64,000 nucleotides of DNA from WLND01 sp040398845 (GTDB taxonomy: Bacteria; Actinomycetota; Actinomycetes; S36-B12). Where the stretch lies: NCBI GenBank assembly GCA_040398845.1, contig JBBATH010000019.1:1-64000 (forward strand), given 5' to 3'. The translations under genes and the position numbers were made by a program. Within the stretch, counting starts at the first letter, position 1; each line of letters opens with the position of its first letter. A model generated the notes under the pieces. It worked only from the letters and a program-made list of their open reading frames with translations, searched no databases and was not told where the DNA came from. Shown piece by piece: positions 60,751 to 64,000 of the stretch.

Positions 60751-61789
60751 GCGTTTCCCACAGGAGTTTGTCGCTTCGAAGCTGCTCCGCTGCTTCCTTG
60801 GCGCGCTCAGGTAGGTGGAGCAGATCGAGGTAGACCTGTGGCGGACTCACACAAGTGCGGCCGTGCACGTCCCTCGCGCCCGCGAATACGCCCTCGTCAT
60901 CAGGACCGATCACCTGCACATTGGCACCCCTTTCGCCTCGCCTTAGGCCGAGTGCGCCTGCTGCGACGCGGGGATCACCGGCGACATACACACTGACGAG
61001 GCGGAACCTGGCGTGCTGCCCTAGGGCCCAGGCCGCCGGCAGCCCAGTGAACGCGTGATCGATGTTGCTGTCGACCAACTGGCGATGCAGACTGTCAGCC
61101 ACTTCCATGCCCGAGCCCGTGATGTGCCCGGACACGACATCGTGCCGGTCGAAGCGGTAGTCGTCGGCCCAGGCATCCAACAGCGCATACGGATCGCGCG
61201 GCCGGAACTCAGGTCCCTGTCGGTCCAGTAGGAGGTCATCATCAAGGCGGCGCACCACTCGCGAGACATGTCCGTCATCCAACCCAGTCTCCGACGCCAA
61301 GCTCTTCTGACGCCACCACCTCCACGGATCCAGCAGCATCAGGCGGCTGACACGCGCGCTCTTGGGTGCAAATGGCGTTGACGGCCGTCCGCGCGCGGGA
61401 AGCAGATTCGGCAGGCCCTCCACTCGTACGTACAAGCCTCGGTCGCGAATATGGCCATTTCCGGCCAGGTCGATCCAGTTGAGTTCGAGCCCGGTCGCTG
61501 TGCGCGCACCGGCCTTGGTCATGTACGGCACGACCAGCACACCTAGCGCACTCAGCTGAGCAGCAGCGACGTGGCGATGCAGTTGCTCGGCCGCTGCCGC
61601 CACAGTCCGCGGGCTGCTCGACGACGTCACCTCGACGAACCAGACACGCTCACCCGCCTCCAGCGCAGCGTCAAGCCCTTTCTTCTCAGTCGGCAAGGGC
61701 CGAACCTCAGTCACACTGATGCCCAGAAGCGCGGCCAGCAATGCCGGCAGTCGGTAGAGCGCCTCTCGTTTCAGTTCCTTCGCCTGCAT
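60743..61789 (-). CDS. AbiEi-like antitoxin/transcription regulator with winged helix
   Basis: A 348-residue protein. The N-terminal segment has a PD-(D/E)XK-like appearance (VWFVEVTSSSSPRTVAAAAE, VLVVPYMTKAGARTATGLEL, NWIDLAGNGHIRDRGLYVRV). A winged helix follows (SLASETGLDDGHVSRVVRRL, DDDLLLDRQ), then an AbiEi_1-like C-terminal domain. ATG 61789 is preferred over TTG 61807. Coupled to the nucleotidyltransferase and preceded by an inverted repeat. The pair is probably an AbiE-type phage-defence toxin-antitoxin system. Confidence 0.75.
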   Translation of the reverse strand: MQAKELKREALYRLPALLAALLGISVTEVRPLPTEKKGLDAALEAGERVWFVEVTSSSSPRTVAAAAEQLHRHVAAAQLSALGVLVVPYMTKAGARTATGLELNWIDLAGNGHIRDRGLYVRVEGLPNLLPARGRPSTPFAPKSARVSRLMLLDPWRWWRQKSLASETGLDDGHVSRVVRRLDDDLLLDRQGPEFRPRDPYALLDAWADDYRFDRHDVVSGHITGSGMEVADSLHRQLVDSNIDHAFTGLPAAWALGQHARFRLVSVYVAGDPRVAAGALGLRRGERGANVQVIGPDDEGVFAGARDVHGRTCVSPPQVYLDLLHLPERAKEAAEQLRSDKLLWETHA

Positions 61790-61812
61790 GAAAGAAGGGT
61801 ACTGCAAACGTG

Positions 61813-61844
61813 CGCAGAATCCTTAATTTAGACATTATTCTGCG
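61813..61844. promoter_or_regulatory. Inverted repeat upstream of the AbiEi-like gene
   Basis: CGCAGAAT (61813-61820) and ATTCTGCG (61837-61844) form a perfect inverted repeat with an AT-rich 16-base spacer, 23 bases upstream of the start. AbiEi antitoxins bind such repeats for negative autoregulation; binding is inferred. Confidence 0.75.
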
Positions 61845-62449
61845 TAAAGTTGTTCACCTGTACGCGATCGGAGGAGAATGCCCTCACCCGGCCATGGACG
61901 CTGGCACCACAACCCGGGCGAACCAACGACCTTCACCTCACTTCGACCCACTCAGACACCGCATGTGACGTGCTGTCCCTCGAGCCTTGCTCCCGTGTGA
62001 TCGGCGGGCGTCACGAAGACAACTGAACCCGGGATAGAGGAGATCTTTAGGTACCAATGGTTTAGCGTGAGTTTCGGTACGGGCAGTTCCGGGTAGTCGA
62101 GGGGGTTTCCGTTTGAACTGAAGGGATGAATTCCCACTCAAGGTCGCTTCGGAATCCGTCGTTTGACCGTCCCAGCAACATTGGATTTCGCAGTTGGAGC
62201 TACGCGCAAGACGAGGGGTAGGTCCGGAAGTCCGTTGGAAGTCAGGGATACATCCCCCAAAGCGATCTCCGGCTCCATCTGCAACAACTCACGCGTGAGC
62301 GCGGTCGACCCGCTGGATGAAGTCGGCGACCACCTCCGCAGCCGCCTGCACGTCGGCTGCGAGCCTCTTCGTCCTCGCCGAGGATGAAGCGCCATTGCCT
62401 GCGGCGCGAGTCACGGGATGCGTCACGAAGGTGCGTGCGCAGGATGCGT
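61845..62449. other. Intergenic region with possible gene remnants
   Basis: About 600 bases. Short minus-strand frames have weakly protein-like stretches, for example NGNPLDYPELPVPKLTLNHW (61952-62137) and DVQAAAEVVADFIQRVDRAH (ending near 62290), in different frames and without starts. They may be debris of one or more genes; no function recognised. Confidence 0.4.
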
Positions 62450-63427
62450 TCAGCTTCGAGGGCGAACGGCTGGGGATGGTGAGCCGCCTTCTTCGGGCGC
62501 GGGCTCACTGACTGGGCGCAGCTGAAGCGGACGATGCGTACCTGGTCCTGGGGACGCGCGACCAGACGCCAGGAGACGGTGATCACTGCTGCCGATCGGC
62601 TTCCTCCACCAGCGTGCGGAAGAAATCGCGGCTTGCGTCGTGTCCCGAATCGGTTCGCGCCAGATGTCATCTGCGTCGGCATCGGCCTCAGAGGCCGATA
62701 CGTCCACGGTGCTGGACTCGTCGATGATCACCGCGGGCAGCACATACCGAAGCTCGCTGCCCGTCACGGTCCGCTCCTCCGCGATGACGACGGGGTCGCC
62801 CAGCGCGCTGTCCTGCAGGTAGGGGGAGCTCGCGGGCAGTTCGAACGTCGAGCCGTCGTCCGAAGTGATGATCGCCTGGCCCCCGCGGACGCTTGTCCAT
62901 TCCCCTGGGGTCTGACTGATGCCCAGGCGGTTGGTCCATGCTTCGGAGATGCTCAATGTCCGCAACGCGAAAGCCCGCACCTGCCTCGCGGTGGGCGTCG
63001 CGGTCGCCCACCCGGAGAACAGCTCGGCCTCGAACTCCCGCGCCTGCGCGGTCACCAGCGACGCGTCCTCGACTCGACCCAGGCGCGTCAGGATCGCCGA
63101 CCACAGTCCCAAAGAGGAGTACAGGTGGCGACTGCCTGCCACGCCCCGTCGAGATCTCAAGGCGATTCGCAGTCCGTCCGTGCAGGCGTCATGGCGCCGC
63201 AACGTTGCCAGGCGCGCCTGGGTCGGCGCCTTCGACGGCTCATACGCCAGCGCGAGCAGGGTCCACGACACGGTCGGGCTGATGACCGCCCGCGGATACG
63301 TCCCCGCCGCCCGGACCTCGTGAACTACCGCAGCACCCACCACTCTGACCCTCCGTTTCGAAGTATCAGAGTGTCCTAGGAGGCCCGGCCCGCCAACCAA
63401 ACGGACCATTCCACTTCTCGCCTGCAC
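62450..63427 (-). CDS. Hypothetical protein, possibly frameshifted
   Basis: A 325-residue frame. The middle part reads like a real protein: SPTVSWTLLALAYEPSKAPT, LGLWSAILTRLGRVEDASLV, QAIITSDDGSTFELPASSPY, ELRYVLPAVIIDESSTVDVS. From about residue 250 it becomes Arg/Ser/Pro-rich, while another frame (near 62580-62640) reads HDASRDFFRTLVEEADRQQ, so a frameshift near 62650-62690 is likely. No family recognised. Confidence 0.45.
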   Translation of the reverse strand: MQARSGMVRLVGGPGLLGHSDTSKRRVRVVGAAVVHEVRAAGTYPRAVISPTVSWTLLALAYEPSKAPTQARLATLRRHDACTDGLRIALRSRRGVAGSRHLYSSLGLWSAILTRLGRVEDASLVTAQAREFEAELFSGWATATPTARQVRAFALRTLSISEAWTNRLGISQTPGEWTSVRGGQAIITSDDGSTFELPASSPYLQDSALGDPVVIAEERTVTGSELRYVLPAVIIDESSTVDVSASEADADADDIWREPIRDTTQAAISSARWWRKPIGSSDHRLLASGRASPGPGTHRPLQLRPVSEPAPEEGGSPSPAVRPRS

Positions 63428-63435
63428 GACTCACG

Positions 63436-63567
63436 TCAAGCCGGTCGCAGCCAAACCAGCCCGTCGCCCGCCGCGTTGCCGGCCAGCAGGACATCAGGGT
63501 TGTTCAGCATCCAGGTATGCACCGCGACCCACGGCCGGCCGCCGGACTGCGGAACCCGGGCGCTCAT
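63436..63567 (-). CDS. Hypothetical protein, 43 residues, coupled to the winged-helix gene
   Basis: A small frame MSARVPQSGGRPWVAVHTWM continuing LNNPDVLLAGNAAGDGLVWL and RPA. Its ATG overlaps the TGA of the upstream winged-helix gene (ATGA), which supports it being translated. It resembles the N-terminal stretch of longer element-borne proteins, so it could be a truncated gene. No function assigned. Confidence 0.4.
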   Translation of the reverse strand: MSARVPQSGGRPWVAVHTWMLNNPDVLLAGNAAGDGLVWLRPA

Positions 63568-63800
63568 CGCTGCGCCCCGGGGAGCGTTATCGTCCTTCCC
63601 GAAGGATCGACGCCGGGAACCGGTGCGCGTCGCTCGACCCCGACAAGGCCGAGCAGCATCGCATCCGCGATGCCGTAGCGGATGCTGCGGGGCGTCACGC
63701 CGAGAACGGCGGCGAGCTCCCGGTTCGTCGCCGACGTGGGGCCCGCCTCGGCGAGGTGGGCAACGAGTCGCGCTACGTGGCGCGATGACGGAGTCGGCAT
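63564..63800 (-). CDS. Winged-helix DNA-binding protein
   Basis: A 78-residue protein starting MPTPSSRHVARLVAHLAEAG. Its helix-turn-helix is TNRELAAVLGVTPRSIRYGI and its wing is VGVERRAPVPGVDPSGRTIT, the MarR/DprA-like winged-helix layout. GGGAGGG lies 8 bases before ATG 63800. It precedes and overlaps the 43-residue frame. Probably a regulator of a mobile or plasmid-like unit at this edge. Bases 63801-64000 show nothing recognisable. Confidence 0.6.
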   Translation of the reverse strand: MPTPSSRHVARLVAHLAEAGPTSATNRELAAVLGVTPRSIRYGIADAMLLGLVGVERRAPVPGVDPSGRTITLPGAQR

Positions 63801-64000
63801 GGGTATGGCCCTCCCTGGACCTGATGCCGATGCCGCCCCGATGGCAGCTTTCCTGTCCGGCAGGCAGGACCGTTCCACCGGATTCCAGGATGGCAAGAAG
63901 GTGTCCGGGTGCAGGAAGATTGCGCCGCAGGTGCACGGCGCAATCTCCGCGTTTGAACCGGGTGCACCAGCGCAGTCGGTTGAAGATGCCCTGCCGCTGA

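Noticed and set aside
45404..64000. An intact integrase, transposase or insertion sequence
   Set aside because: The accessory region has element-like scars, but I found no transposase or recombinase motif on either strand.

Overview
This 64 kb window is from a high-GC actinobacterial chromosome; no genus can be named from the sequence alone. The evidence is the gene order gatC-gatA-gatB, ligA, mnmA, cysteine desulfurase, etfA-etfB; leucine and ilvB leader peptides that look leaderless; frequent GTG/TTG starts with 1-4 base stop/start overlaps; and a five-gene ethylmalonyl-CoA block. There is no rRNA, intact tRNA, transposase, integrase or CRISPR array.

About 0.1-17.0 kb is a branched-chain amino acid and serine block. 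On the minus strand run leuB, ilvE, cimA, a fumarylacetoacetase-family gene and gltX, then ilvD-1, ilvB, ilvN, ilvC, serA and an EamA exporter. leuA lies on the plus strand between them. Three attenuation-type leaders are visible, before leuA, ilvB and (less certainly) cimA. About 17.0-23.3 kb holds sseA, a Gfo/Idh/MocA dehydrogenase resembling D-apiose dehydrogenase, a roughly 607-residue protein resembling D-apionate lactonase, an SDR dehydrogenase and, convergently, a second ilvD-type dehydratase. This looks like a small branched-sugar oxidation module.

About 23.3-38.3 kb is housekeeping: an MFS transporter, a 2-hydroxyacid dehydrogenase, gatBAC, an inserted DUF222/HNH gene, ligA, a MetE-like protein, mnmA, cysteine desulfurase and etfAB. 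About 38.4-45.4 kb, divergent from etfBA, is a GntR regulator translationally coupled to ccr-ecm-mcl-mch-mcd, the core of the ethylmalonyl-CoA pathway for C2 assimilation. EtfAB would accept electrons from the last enzyme, methylsuccinyl-CoA dehydrogenase.

About 45.4-64 kb is an accessory, decaying region. It holds a secreted DUF1996 protein, an HD-domain protein, a Phd/RelE toxin-antitoxin pair, two lipoproteins that share one promoter/leader and signal peptide but carry different ectodomains, tRNA-Thr 3' fragments bounding about 3.8 kb, a truncated nucleotidyltransferase behind an HTH gene, broken DUF1349 and alpha/beta-hydrolase genes, beta-carbonic anhydrase, a complete AbiEi/AbiEii-type pair with an inverted-repeat operator, and unassigned genes at the right edge. 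The most promising leads are the apiose-like module with a second IlvD, the promoter/signal-sharing lipoprotein family, and the leader upstream of cimA.
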